From Spirochaetales bacterium (GTDB lineage: Bacteria > Spirochaetota > Spirochaetia > JABMQR01), in contig JAGLNY010000054.1 of assembly GCA_023139255.1 (NCBI GenBank), forward strand, positions 1 to 8,182: 8,182 bases of DNA, given 5' to 3'. Each line of letters starts with the position of its first letter. The stretch's first letter is position 1. Below, one piece after another: positions 1 through 6,127 of this stretch. The notes under the pieces were generated by a model. The model saw only the letters and a list, made by a program, of their open reading frames with translations. It searched no databases and was not told the origin of the DNA. The translations under genes and the position numbers were made by a program.

Positions 1-44
1 CATGCATGATAACCCGCGTATGGTGATAGATGCATACACCCGGG
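1..44 (+). repeat. Direct repeat, left copy (coding segment MHDNPRMVIDAYTR)
   Basis: Bases 1-44 match 2045-2088 at 42 of 44 positions, in the same orientation and the same reading frame. The differences are at 13 (C, against T at 2057) and 28 (A, against T at 2072). Both are third-codon positions that keep the amino acid (Asn, Ile). The left limit is only the window edge, so the repeat may be longer. Together with the right copy it brackets the nuclease-like gene. Confidence 0.9.
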
Positions 45-229
45 AAAAATACTATGGAAATCTTCTGGATCTCATGGAACCTGGGTTCGGACCGTTATGG
101 CATCCTCATATCCTGAACAACCGGGCTTTTCCGGCAGATTGGTTTGACAAGACTATAACCTGCGGACAGCAGTGTACTGACTGTACCTATTGCCAGGCGA
201 TTATTGAAAAGACGAGTGTGAAGCTGTAG
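1..229 (+). CDS. 3' end of a gene cut by the window edge; Cys-rich C-terminus, family uncertain (possibly U32 peptidase-like)
   Basis: The frame is open from the left edge and stops with TAG at 227-229, so about 75 C-terminal residues are visible. The ATG at 2-4 is probably an internal Met: the related copy near 2045 has a plausible in-frame coding sequence before this point (GGYKLATR). The visible part runs MHDNPRMVIDAYTR, then a GNLLDLMEPGFGP stretch, then a tail with C-x3-C-x2-C-x2-C (CGQQCTDCTYC), an arrangement able to hold a metal or Fe-S cluster. The YKLATR-type segment followed by a GNLLDL stretch faintly recalls the ends of U32 peptidase-like proteins, but I cannot assign the family. 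The gene converges on the nuclease-like gene, with 67 bases between stops. Its 5' part lies outside the window. That it is a real coding end is fairly sure; its function is not. Confidence 0.6.
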   Translation, partial: MHDNPRMVIDAYTREKYYGNLLDLMEPGFGPLWHPHILNNRAFPADWFDKTITCGQQCTDCTYCQAIIEKTSVKL

Positions 230-231
230 GG

Positions 232-246
232 ATTAAAATATTTAAT
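232..246. other. AT-rich inverted repeat between convergent genes
   Basis: ATTAAA at 232-237 and TTTAAT at 241-246 form a perfect 6-bp inverted repeat around a 3-base loop, three bases after the stop of the first gene and within the 67-base convergent gap. It has no GC pairs, so it would be a very weak terminator at best. No better terminator is visible for either gene here. Confidence 0.25.
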
Positions 247-296
247 GCCGATATATTTCTACTTTTCTATCTCCAGTCTCCTGCTTTCGACTTCCC

Positions 297-1853
297 CTAT
301 CTTTCTTCCCACTCTATAACTGCACGTTCGTCTTTGTAGTCAAATACCACCGGCAGAAGGCTCACAGGCTTACCTGTATCTAAAAACCGCTTGGCATAAT
401 CTGTCTCTCTAATCTGAGTTCTCGCCTCTTCCATTTTTACTGTGCCGTCACCCCTATCGGTGAACTTAAACTCAAACAGATAGATTCTATCCGGTAGGTT
501 GATAAAAGCATCAATGCGTCCCTTGGATGTTTTGTATTCTGTCTCTATATAGTAACCCATCAGGGTAAAAATCATATAAAAGAGACTTTGCCAGTATTTC
601 TCATATTTTAAATGGATATCGTAGGGTACTTTTGCAAAAAGGATGTCCAGATTCTCAAAAAAGGCTTCCAGATCATATTTCTTTAGACTTCCCTGCAAGC
701 GTATCAATGGACTATTCACCATTCCCCGATCTTTTGGGGCAAATGATTTGATCAGGTTTTCCAGAAAAGATGCTTTTACTTCTCTATTAGGGTATCCTAA
801 AACATAAATAAACTCATCTGGCAGATAATCCTGAATAGTTAAATACCCACTTTGGAAAAGAATGGGTAAAGCAACCAGATTCTCCACTTCGTAAGTGGAA
901 AAATCCGTATCACGGCAGGATAATTCCTCCATCTGCTCAGGAGCAAAACCTTCCTGTTTCATAAGCTGGGTCAGAAACGTGGGAGTACCGGTCTCAAACC
1001 AATATGGCTTAAATTCACGATTACGAACGAAAAACATCAGGGATATAGGATTATAGACACGAATATTCCGGGAAGAAAACCGGAATCCATTATACCATTC
1101 ACGTATTTTGTCTCTTAATCCATTTTCTGACAGTTCCATCTCTCCAGCTATAATCCGGAATTCATCAGTAAAATAACGATTCAGTTCCTCTTCGGTGTAA
1201 CCACAAAGATCTGCATAATCAGGTTCCATGGTTAGATCTGTCAGGTTATTCAATCCGCTAAAGACGCTGATCTTTGCAAATTTGGTCACACCTGTTAAAA
1301 AAGCAAAGCGAACATAAGCATCTGCTGCTTTAATAACGGTATAAAAACCTTTCAGGATCTCTTTAACCTTCCGAGCTCTCTGTGGATCAGTTATGTAGTT
1401 AAGGATTGGCTTATCATATTCATCTATCAGGATAACAGCTCTGTCAGGAAGTTTTTCCAATAGTTCCTTAAAACGTTCATCGTATCCGGTTTTTGTTAAT
1501 GTAATACTATAAGAATCCGCAAAAGACTGGATTGTCTGAGCTATATGATTTTCTAAAACTTCCGGTTCATATGATTCACTGAAAATACTAAAATCAAAAC
1601 GGAGCACAGGCCACTTCTTCCACTCCCAGGGTTGGTCGTAGATGTAGAGTCCTTCAAACAGTTCCCGCTCTCCCTCGAACAGCGAACCCAAAGTACTTAA
1701 TGTCAGGCTTTTACCAAACCGCCTGGGGCGTGAAAGAAAATAGATTGATCCTTCAGTAATCATCTGATAGATATATCTGGTTTTATCAATATATAGATAG
1801 TCTTCTTCTCTAAGTTTTTTAAAGGTTTGGATTCCCAGGGGCAACTTTTTCAT
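297..1853 (-). CDS. AAA-ATPase-like / PD-(D/E)XK nuclease-like protein (DUF1703 type)
   Basis: This 518-residue protein has the two-part layout of the AAA-ATPase_like plus PD-(D/E)XK nuclease 9 family. The N-terminus (IQTFKKLREEDYLYIDKT, residues 8-25) is characteristic. The Walker A-like motif is RPRRFGKSL at 42-50, with K48 and S49. Walker B is VILIDEYD at 140-147, with D144 and E145. A sensor-like FAFLTGVTKF lies at 183-192 and a conserved YNGFRF at 254-259. The C-terminal nuclease fold shows an early Glu (E437/E439), D448 in GRID, and E461/K463 in EFKF, so the active site looks intact. The family is often multicopy in genomes and its biological role is unsettled, with mobile-element and defence roles both suggested. 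The ATG at 1853 gives the family's normal N-terminus, yet has no recognisable Shine-Dalgarno; the upstream bases are AT-rich. It is bracketed by repeats of a neighbouring gene's end, a hint of insertion or rearrangement. Confidence 0.9.
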   Translation of the reverse strand: MKKLPLGIQTFKKLREEDYLYIDKTRYIYQMITEGSIYFLSRPRRFGKSLTLSTLGSLFEGERELFEGLYIYDQPWEWKKWPVLRFDFSIFSESYEPEVLENHIAQTIQSFADSYSITLTKTGYDERFKELLEKLPDRAVILIDEYDKPILNYITDPQRARKVKEILKGFYTVIKAADAYVRFAFLTGVTKFAKISVFSGLNNLTDLTMEPDYADLCGYTEEELNRYFTDEFRIIAGEMELSENGLRDKIREWYNGFRFSSRNIRVYNPISLMFFVRNREFKPYWFETGTPTFLTQLMKQEGFAPEQMEELSCRDTDFSTYEVENLVALPILFQSGYLTIQDYLPDEFIYVLGYPNREVKASFLENLIKSFAPKDRGMVNSPLIRLQGSLKKYDLEAFFENLDILFAKVPYDIHLKYEKYWQSLFYMIFTLMGYYIETEYKTSKGRIDAFINLPDRIYLFEFKFTDRGDGTVKMEEARTQIRETDYAKRFLDTGKPVSLLPVVFDYKDERAVIEWEER

Positions 1854-1900
1854 ACTTTGAGTATATAGTATTTATTCTGCCTGAGGAAGATCTTTCGTGA

Positions 1901-1914
1901 GAACTTCAAAGTTC
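1901..1914. promoter_or_regulatory. Palindrome upstream of the nuclease-like gene, possible operator
   Basis: GAACTTCAAAGTTC is an inverted repeat with perfect 6-bp arms (GAACTT/AAGTTC) around a 2-base centre, 48 bases before the ATG of the nuclease-like gene. The size and position suit a dimeric repressor site. No convincing -35/-10 pair was found around it, so the regulatory role is a guess. Confidence 0.3.
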
Positions 1915-2021
1915 AAGGTAATACACTTGAATATAGCAAAAGTTCCATCAAAATCCTTAATTTTTCGACTGTTACGATCGTTTTACGCTTGGCTCGGTTA
2001 TTATTTTTATTCATATTCAGC

Positions 2022-2095
2022 GGCGGGTATAAGCTGGCCACCCGCATGCATGATAATCCGCGTATGGTGATTGATGCATACACCCGGGCTTTTCC
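2022..2095 (+). pseudogene. Broken copy of the cysteine-tailed gene end found at the left edge
   Basis: Translating from 2022 gives GGYKLATRMHDNPRMVIDAYTR, of which the 14 residues from Met are identical to the coding segment at 2-43. After that the frame runs into unrelated residues (AFPWNRISR...) and stops at 2184-2186 without the GNLLDL segment or the cysteine cluster. No start codon with a ribosome site precedes it: an in-frame TTG at 1989 has no Shine-Dalgarno. This is best read as a fragment of a paralogue or a duplicated gene end, not an expressed gene. The 3' boundary is uncertain because two different rearrangements could explain the junction at 2088. Confidence 0.6.
2045..2088 (+). 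repeat. Direct repeat, right copy
   Basis: This is the partner of the repeat at 1-44, matching 42 of 44 bases with both changes synonymous. It lies in the gap upstream of the nuclease-like gene and past the stop of the SBF-type transporter. Similarity ends sharply after the CCCGGG at 2083-2088. Confidence 0.9.
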
Positions 2096-2119
2096 CTGGA
2101 ATCGCATAAGCAGGGAAAA
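2090..2119. repeat. 9-bp perfect inverted repeat at the edge of the broken gene copy
   Basis: TTTTCCCTG at 2090-2098 pairs exactly with CAGGGAAAA at 2111-2119 across a 12-base loop. It starts one base after the end of the direct repeat. Neither strand has a U-tract after the stem, so it is not a standard terminator. It could be a small inserted palindrome or chance. Confidence 0.45.
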
Positions 2120-2156
2120 ACTGTGGATCTTACTTAAGGCCAGGTATAAAGATCGT

Positions 2157-2173
2157 AAAATTGTCGTTGACAA
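2157..2173 (-). terminator. Weak candidate terminator for the SBF-type transporter gene
   Basis: Reading the minus strand just after the transporter stop, TTGTC-AAC-GACAA (2173-2161) forms a 5-bp stem with a 3-base loop and is followed directly by TTTT (2160-2157). The order is right for an intrinsic terminator, but the stem is short and low in GC. Confidence 0.35.
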
Positions 2174-2182
2174 GAAGTACTC

Positions 2183-3151
2183 TTAAGCGATCTTTTTCAT
2201 CAGAAATCCCTTTATAATCCCGGAAATAAGAAGCTGCCATGGATAATAAAACAGCAGCGGCAGCAGGGCCAGCCCCAACAACTCCGGTGAGTTCACAAAA
2301 AATGTTGACAGCAGCGGGACTCCCATCGCTAGTGTTTTCTGGGGTGCAGTTAGCACAATGGTAATAATATTTCTGGAATTGAACTTGAGGACCCTTGCCA
2401 AAACATAGCTCAGCCCCAATAGAATAAGAAATGATACAGCAAGATAGAGTACGGGACCGATCACCTGAGGAAGTGTTTGCCGGAAGACAGGATCAGCTGC
2501 TGATTTTGAAAAGTTGATAAATGTTATTAACAGAATTGCTATGCTGTTGATTAAGGATAATCTCTTTTTAACTGATAGCGCCGGGATCCTGATAGTTCGC
2601 ACCAATTGACCCAGAAACAGCGGAAGCAGGATTTTCAGTCCGATACTGATAATAATTTTCGAGAGTTCTGATGCCATGATAACATGGCCGGAAGTATTCA
2701 GAAAAAATGACAACAACAGAGGCGACACAAACACACCAAGGAGATTTGCCAGGGCAGCATTAAACATTGCCCCTACGACATTTCCCCCGGATATCTGGGT
2801 AAATATCACACAGGAAGAAATGGTAGTCGGAAGACAGGCTAAAGCAATAATACCAACCTGGATTCCGGGTGGAAAACTGCCGGAAAATAATTTCAGCGTC
2901 AGCACAAAATAGAGGGGAATTACCAAAAAAATAAACACCTGCAGAAAAATATGCAGCCGAAAATCTTTTAATCCCGTCGCTATAGCCTCAGTTGGTATTG
3001 TATACCCGGTAATCAGAAATATGAGAACAATAAGCGCTGTTGTTGTTATTTTACCGAAACTTAAAGAGATACCAATTCCCGGGATTGAGAATCCAAAAAC
3101 CAAAGAGACGAAAAGCACAACCAGAAACCAGTTCTTCTTAATAAAATTCAT
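2183..3151 (-). CDS. Bile acid:sodium symporter superfamily transporter (SBF-like, YfeH/SLC10A7 type)
   Basis: This is a 322-residue, almost wholly hydrophobic inner-membrane protein with about ten predicted helices, the usual length for the family. Family marks are ACLPTTISS (105-113), SGGN (121-124), an AALANLLGVFVSPLL stretch (132-146) and APQKTLAMGVPLL (269-281). These are the two polar broken-helix regions that form the substrate and Na+ site in SBF-fold carriers. They resemble the YfeH/SLC10A7 branch more than classical bile-acid carriers, and the substrate of bacterial members is generally unknown. The ATG at 3151 is preceded by AAGGA with 6 bases between. The gene is divergent from the MFS-acyltransferase operon and shares an 87-base intergenic region with it, so joint control is possible. 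No truncation or frameshift is seen. Confidence 0.88.
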   Translation of the reverse strand: MNFIKKNWFLVVLFVSLVFGFSIPGIGISLSFGKITTTALIVLIFLITGYTIPTEAIATGLKDFRLHIFLQVFIFLVIPLYFVLTLKLFSGSFPPGIQVGIIALACLPTTISSCVIFTQISGGNVVGAMFNAALANLLGVFVSPLLLSFFLNTSGHVIMASELSKIIISIGLKILLPLFLGQLVRTIRIPALSVKKRLSLINSIAILLITFINFSKSAADPVFRQTLPQVIGPVLYLAVSFLILLGLSYVLARVLKFNSRNIITIVLTAPQKTLAMGVPLLSTFFVNSPELLGLALLPLLFYYPWQLLISGIIKGFLMKKIA

Positions 3152-3172
3152 GCACTATCCTTCATATAAAAC

Positions 3173-3201
3173 TTGTCAACTGCCCTCATACACCCTATAA
3201 T
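3173..3201 (+). promoter_or_regulatory. Sigma-70 type promoter for the MFS-acyltransferase operon
   Basis: TTGTCA at 3173-3178 (5 of 6 to consensus) and TATAAT at 3196-3201 (6 of 6) are separated by exactly 17 bases. Transcription should start near 3208, leaving a short leader of about 30 bases before the ATG at 3239. The match is good enough to help decide the downstream start codon. Confidence 0.75.
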
Positions 3202-3207
3202 TCCTAC

Positions 3208-3237
3208 AGTATACCTGAAATATTTGCAAGGAGTCAG
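3208..3237 (-). promoter_or_regulatory. Possible promoter for the SBF-type transporter gene
   Basis: On the minus strand, CTGACT (3237-3232, 4 of 6) and TATACT (3213-3208, 5 of 6) are separated by 18 bases. The expected start is about 50 bases before the transporter ATG. The site overlaps the start region and Shine-Dalgarno of the divergent MFS gene, so the two promoters would face each other's leaders. It is weaker than the plus-strand promoter. Confidence 0.35.
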
Positions 3238-3238
3238 C

Positions 3239-4564
3239 ATGGAAAAGCTCAGCAAACGGATTCGTTTCGGTTTCGGCATCGGTGATCTCGGTGGAAACCT
3301 TTTTTTTACTATAATCGGGTTCTATCTGCTCTATTACCTCACAGATGTCGTCCACCTCTCTGCAGCCCTGGCCGGGACTGTCCTGATGATCGGGAAAATC
3401 TGGGATGCAGTTACCGACCCCCTTACCGGCTATTTATCCGACAGGACAAGATCACGATGGGGACGAAGAAGACCCTATATGTTCGTAGGGTCGCTTATAT
3501 CAGTCGCAGCCATGATCCTCATGTTTACAAATCCCGGGATCAGCAGCCAGCAAAGCCTGTTCTGGCTCATGACCTTCTATTTCTGCCTCCTGAATACTGC
3601 CTACACGCTGGTAAACATACCCTACGCGGCACTTCTTCCCGAACTCACCCAGGATTTTGACCAGAGAACGGTGCTTACCGGATACCGGATGAGTTTTGCG
3701 GTTTTAGGCACATTTATGGGGGCTGCGGCGGTTATGCCGATAATAAGCCTGTTCTCATCCCCGGGTCTTGGCTGGTCGGTAATGAGCGGGATTATGGGCG
3801 GCTTGATGATGGGAACTGCTATGGTAACAATCTGGGCTATCAGGGAACCTAAGCATACAGAAAAGGAGAAAGGACCTGGTTTTATTAAAACCTACATTGA
3901 AGTTCTTGGTTTGCCGGTTTTTCTGAAGGCACTCATTCCGTGGTCGCTGTTTATCACCGGGACAACCATGATCCAGGGAGCCTTGGTCTACTTTTTTAAA
4001 TACATCTTCCTTGATGAAAATCTTTTCCAGATTGCCCTCCTCTTCCTGCTGACATTCAGCCTTATTTTCATTCCAATCTGGGTAAAAATATCCAAAAAGA
4101 TCGGTAAAAAAAGTTGTTATAATATTGGCATGGGAATCATGAGTATTGCTGTACTTCTGTTCGTCCTTCTGGGTGAGCAGCTTGGTCCTACCTATGCTTT
4201 TGCCGTAATGGCTCTAGCCGGGATAGGATTATCCACCCACTATGTTATCCCCCACGCAATTCTTCCGGATGTTGTGGAATACGACTCAATTCGTAATAAC
4301 GGAATTCGCAGGGAGGGCGTGTTCAGCAGTCTCTGGACATTTTCCAGTAAAATCGGTCAGGCTTTAGCCCTGGCGTTAAACGGCTGGCTTCTTGCAATAT
4401 TCAAATATGATGCAAGTATTGCCCCAGAAAGGATAACTCTCACGGGAATAAAAATAATCTGCGGACCAATACCGGTAATCTTTTATATTTCCGGGATCAT
4501 CATTCTCTCTTTCTACCCTATCACACGTTCATATTATGAAAAAATGATGGCTGCAGCAAGATGA
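3239..4564 (+). CDS. MFS symporter of the MelB/GPH (MFS_2) family; substrate sugar or lysolipid
   Basis: This is a 441-residue, 12-helix inner-membrane carrier. The ATG at 3239 follows AAGGAG by 5 bases. A TTG start 22 codons upstream (3173) is rejected because it falls in the -35 box. GPH marks are GIGD (D16), YYLTDV (D36) and IWDAVTDPLTG, with D56 and D60 in the places of the MelB cation-site Asp pair. The loop DRTRSRWGRRRPY (68-80) follows. Others are NIPYAALLPEL (126-136), RTVLTGYRM (143-151), an HYVIPHAILPDVVEYD stretch (334-349) and K371 in the helix matching the functional MelB TM11 lysine. Cation-coupled uptake is therefore likely. The family covers melibiose, xyloside and glucuronide carriers and also MFSD2A, the animal lysophosphatidylcholine symporter. 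No sugar-catabolic gene is adjacent; the next gene is an acyltransferase whose start overlaps this stop, which favours a lipid-related substrate by context only. Confidence 0.88.
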   Translation: MEKLSKRIRFGFGIGDLGGNLFFTIIGFYLLYYLTDVVHLSAALAGTVLMIGKIWDAVTDPLTGYLSDRTRSRWGRRRPYMFVGSLISVAAMILMFTNPGISSQQSLFWLMTFYFCLLNTAYTLVNIPYAALLPELTQDFDQRTVLTGYRMSFAVLGTFMGAAAVMPIISLFSSPGLGWSVMSGIMGGLMMGTAMVTIWAIREPKHTEKEKGPGFIKTYIEVLGLPVFLKALIPWSLFITGTTMIQGALVYFFKYIFLDENLFQIALLFLLTFSLIFIPIWVKISKKIGKKSCYNIGMGIMSIAVLLFVLLGEQLGPTYAFAVMALAGIGLSTHYVIPHAILPDVVEYDSIRNNGIRREGVFSSLWTFSSKIGQALALALNGWLLAIFKYDASIAPERITLTGIKIICGPIPVIFYISGIIILSFYPITRSYYEKMMAAAR

Positions 4565-5976
4565 AAAAAACAAGCAAAAATTACCTGAAGTTCAGCAGAC
4601 CGGTTCCCGGGCACGGATTTGTAGCCCCGCATTTTTCATCCGGGGCTTTCCGCTTTGTGAGGATGGCAGGAAAACTGTACCTGCGTTTTGTAGAAGGAGT
4701 CTCATCGATAGCATTGAAAAATGAGGATTTCCTTATTGATGCGTTTCATGAATTTTATTCGGGTGAGAAACGGCTAATACTTGCATTCCGGCACTCTTCA
4801 AAAATGGATGCTTCTGTTCTGCTCTATACCCTTACTAAACTTCTTGGAAAAAGTGCCCGCAGGCGTAAATCACCTTTCCCATCAATACCTCATGTCATCT
4901 TTCTCTATGGAAAAGATGTCCTGAACTGGGCAGGGAAAGCTGCTGTCTGGTTTTTTCCGCGACTCGGGAATATCCCAGTGGTAAACGGGGAATCAAACAG
5001 GGACGGATTGACCCTGCTGCGGACTGAAATGAGAGAGGGTCGTTTTCCGATTGCACTGGCTCCGGAAGGTCAGGTCTCCTATCACATGCACCACTGTTTC
5101 CCAATCTCCTCAGGGACTGCTTCCCTGGCAAAATGGGGACTGGAGAGCGGCAAAGACGTAACGATATTCCCCATAGTTATCGGGTATCGTTATGCCGATG
5201 ATTATGAACAATTTGTACGAAAGGTTATGGATCGATGGGAAAACGAGACGGGAATCACCTTGGAACCTGAAGTCTCCAGCCCTGACGCTTCAAATATTGA
5301 TGGTATGCCTCCTGCACTTCGCCCCCAGATACATATTCACAATTTGCTGATTGAGGCCACTCACAGGACACTCCTGCTGCTTGAGGAATTTTACCACCTC
5401 CCTGAGAACCTGGATCCTCAACAAAAAGAGCAGAAAAATCTGGGGCAGAGATTTGCCCTGGTCTGCGAAGCTGCGTTAGCTGCGGCAGAGTCGCTGATTG
5501 GTATAAAGCCGCAGGGTAACTGGCTGGACAGGGTATTTCACATCCGCTATAAAGGGATGTCCAACCTCTACCCGGAATCGTTCAATCCACAGGATTTGGC
5601 CCCCGCCCCGCGCAGTATTACTGATTTTCGATCAATGGAAGCAAGAATCTATATTCATCACTCCCAGATTGTAGATGTCCTGGAATACTTTTACCCCGGA
5701 TATATCCAGCCGCCGTGTGAGCCGGAACGGTACTGCGAGTATGCCCTTAATCTTCTTGATGTTATTAACAGGTTGAAGGGCGGTGATATTAATTCCCGCT
5801 ATAATCCCGGAAAGATTAAGGCTTATGTATATGCGGGCGAGCCTGTTTCTGCTGGAAAGTTTTTCACAGATGATGGGAATTCGGGAAATGGAACACAGAA
5901 AAAAGCCCAGAGTACGCTGCTTGAGGAAATTCATGCTGCACTTGAGCACATGTCACGAGATCTGATTGTTCCCTGA
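4561..5976 (+). CDS. PlsC-type (lysophospholipid/glycerophosphate) acyltransferase with a long C-terminal extension
   Basis: This 471-residue protein has an LPLAT/PlsC-like core in the N-terminal half. HX4D is HSSKMD (H78, D83), the catalytic motif. A block II-like NIPVVNGESNRDG follows at about 137-149. APEGQ at 167-171 (E169) matches the phosphate-binding PEG block, and FPIVIGY (203-209) matches block IV. The expected role is acyl transfer to a lysophosphatidate or other lysolipid at the inner face of the membrane. Classical PlsC is about 240 residues, so residues from about 225 on are additional. That part holds a helical LLIEATHRTLLLLEEFYH region and no motif I know. There is no clear signal peptide. 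Its ATG overlaps the TGA of the MFS gene (ATGA at 4561-4564) and has only a weak ribosome site, so translation is probably coupled to the transporter. An acyltransferase activity is well supported; the acceptor is not known. Confidence 0.82.
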   Translation: MKKTSKNYLKFSRPVPGHGFVAPHFSSGAFRFVRMAGKLYLRFVEGVSSIALKNEDFLIDAFHEFYSGEKRLILAFRHSSKMDASVLLYTLTKLLGKSARRRKSPFPSIPHVIFLYGKDVLNWAGKAAVWFFPRLGNIPVVNGESNRDGLTLLRTEMREGRFPIALAPEGQVSYHMHHCFPISSGTASLAKWGLESGKDVTIFPIVIGYRYADDYEQFVRKVMDRWENETGITLEPEVSSPDASNIDGMPPALRPQIHIHNLLIEATHRTLLLLEEFYHLPENLDPQQKEQKNLGQRFALVCEAALAAAESLIGIKPQGNWLDRVFHIRYKGMSNLYPESFNPQDLAPAPRSITDFRSMEARIYIHHSQIVDVLEYFYPGYIQPPCEPERYCEYALNLLDVINRLKGGDINSRYNPGKIKAYVYAGEPVSAGKFFTDDGNSGNGTQKKAQSTLLEEIHAALEHMSRDLIVP

Positions 5977-6061
5977 GGCCAGGCGGCAACTGTGATTTTA
6001 CTTCATCCTATCATTCAAAGAGAATTTTAAAGTGAACCTAAAATAAAAAAATGTGTTACAT

Positions 6062-6100
6062 AAAAAAGAGGCTGTTACAAAAGATCTTTGCAACAGCCTC
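6062..6100 (-). terminator. Intrinsic terminator of the lipoprotein unit
   Basis: On the minus strand GAGGCTGTT (6100-6092) pairs perfectly with AACAGCCTC (6076-6068): 9 bp, with four further A/T and G/C pairs inside after one mismatch. The stem is followed immediately by six T (6067-6062). It lies 27 bases past the TAA of the lipoprotein gene. On the plus strand the hairpin has no T-run after it, so it would at most weakly stop the convergent acyltransferase transcript, for which no other terminator is seen in 5977-6061. Confidence 0.9.
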
Positions 6101-6127
6101 AAATTCATTCTTCGTGTTCGAAAAAGA

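Noticed and set aside
1..2088. Classical transposon with target-site duplication around the nuclease gene
   Set aside because: The 44-base repeats are longer than normal target duplications, differ only at synonymous sites, and there is no transposase or terminal inverted repeat. Some other rearrangement is more likely.
1913..2173. 86-residue minus-strand open frame in the gap upstream of the nuclease gene
   Set aside because: It is antisense to the broken coding copy, has low-complexity content and no start signal.
1989..2186. 65-residue open frame containing the repeat peptide
   Set aside because: It has no ribosome site, begins with a TTG in unrelated AT-rich sequence, and only its middle matches a real gene end. 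Treated as a broken copy.
3173..3238. TTG start giving the MFS protein 22 extra N-terminal residues
   Set aside because: The TTG lies inside the -35 box of the best promoter and has no ribosome site. The ATG at 3239 has AAGGAG at the right distance and gives the normal family N-terminus.
6062..6100. Insertion-sequence end, because GAGGCTGTT-type ends occur in some IS elements
   Set aside because: It is a perfect hairpin followed by six T just past a stop codon, which is fully explained as a terminator, and no transposase or second end is present.
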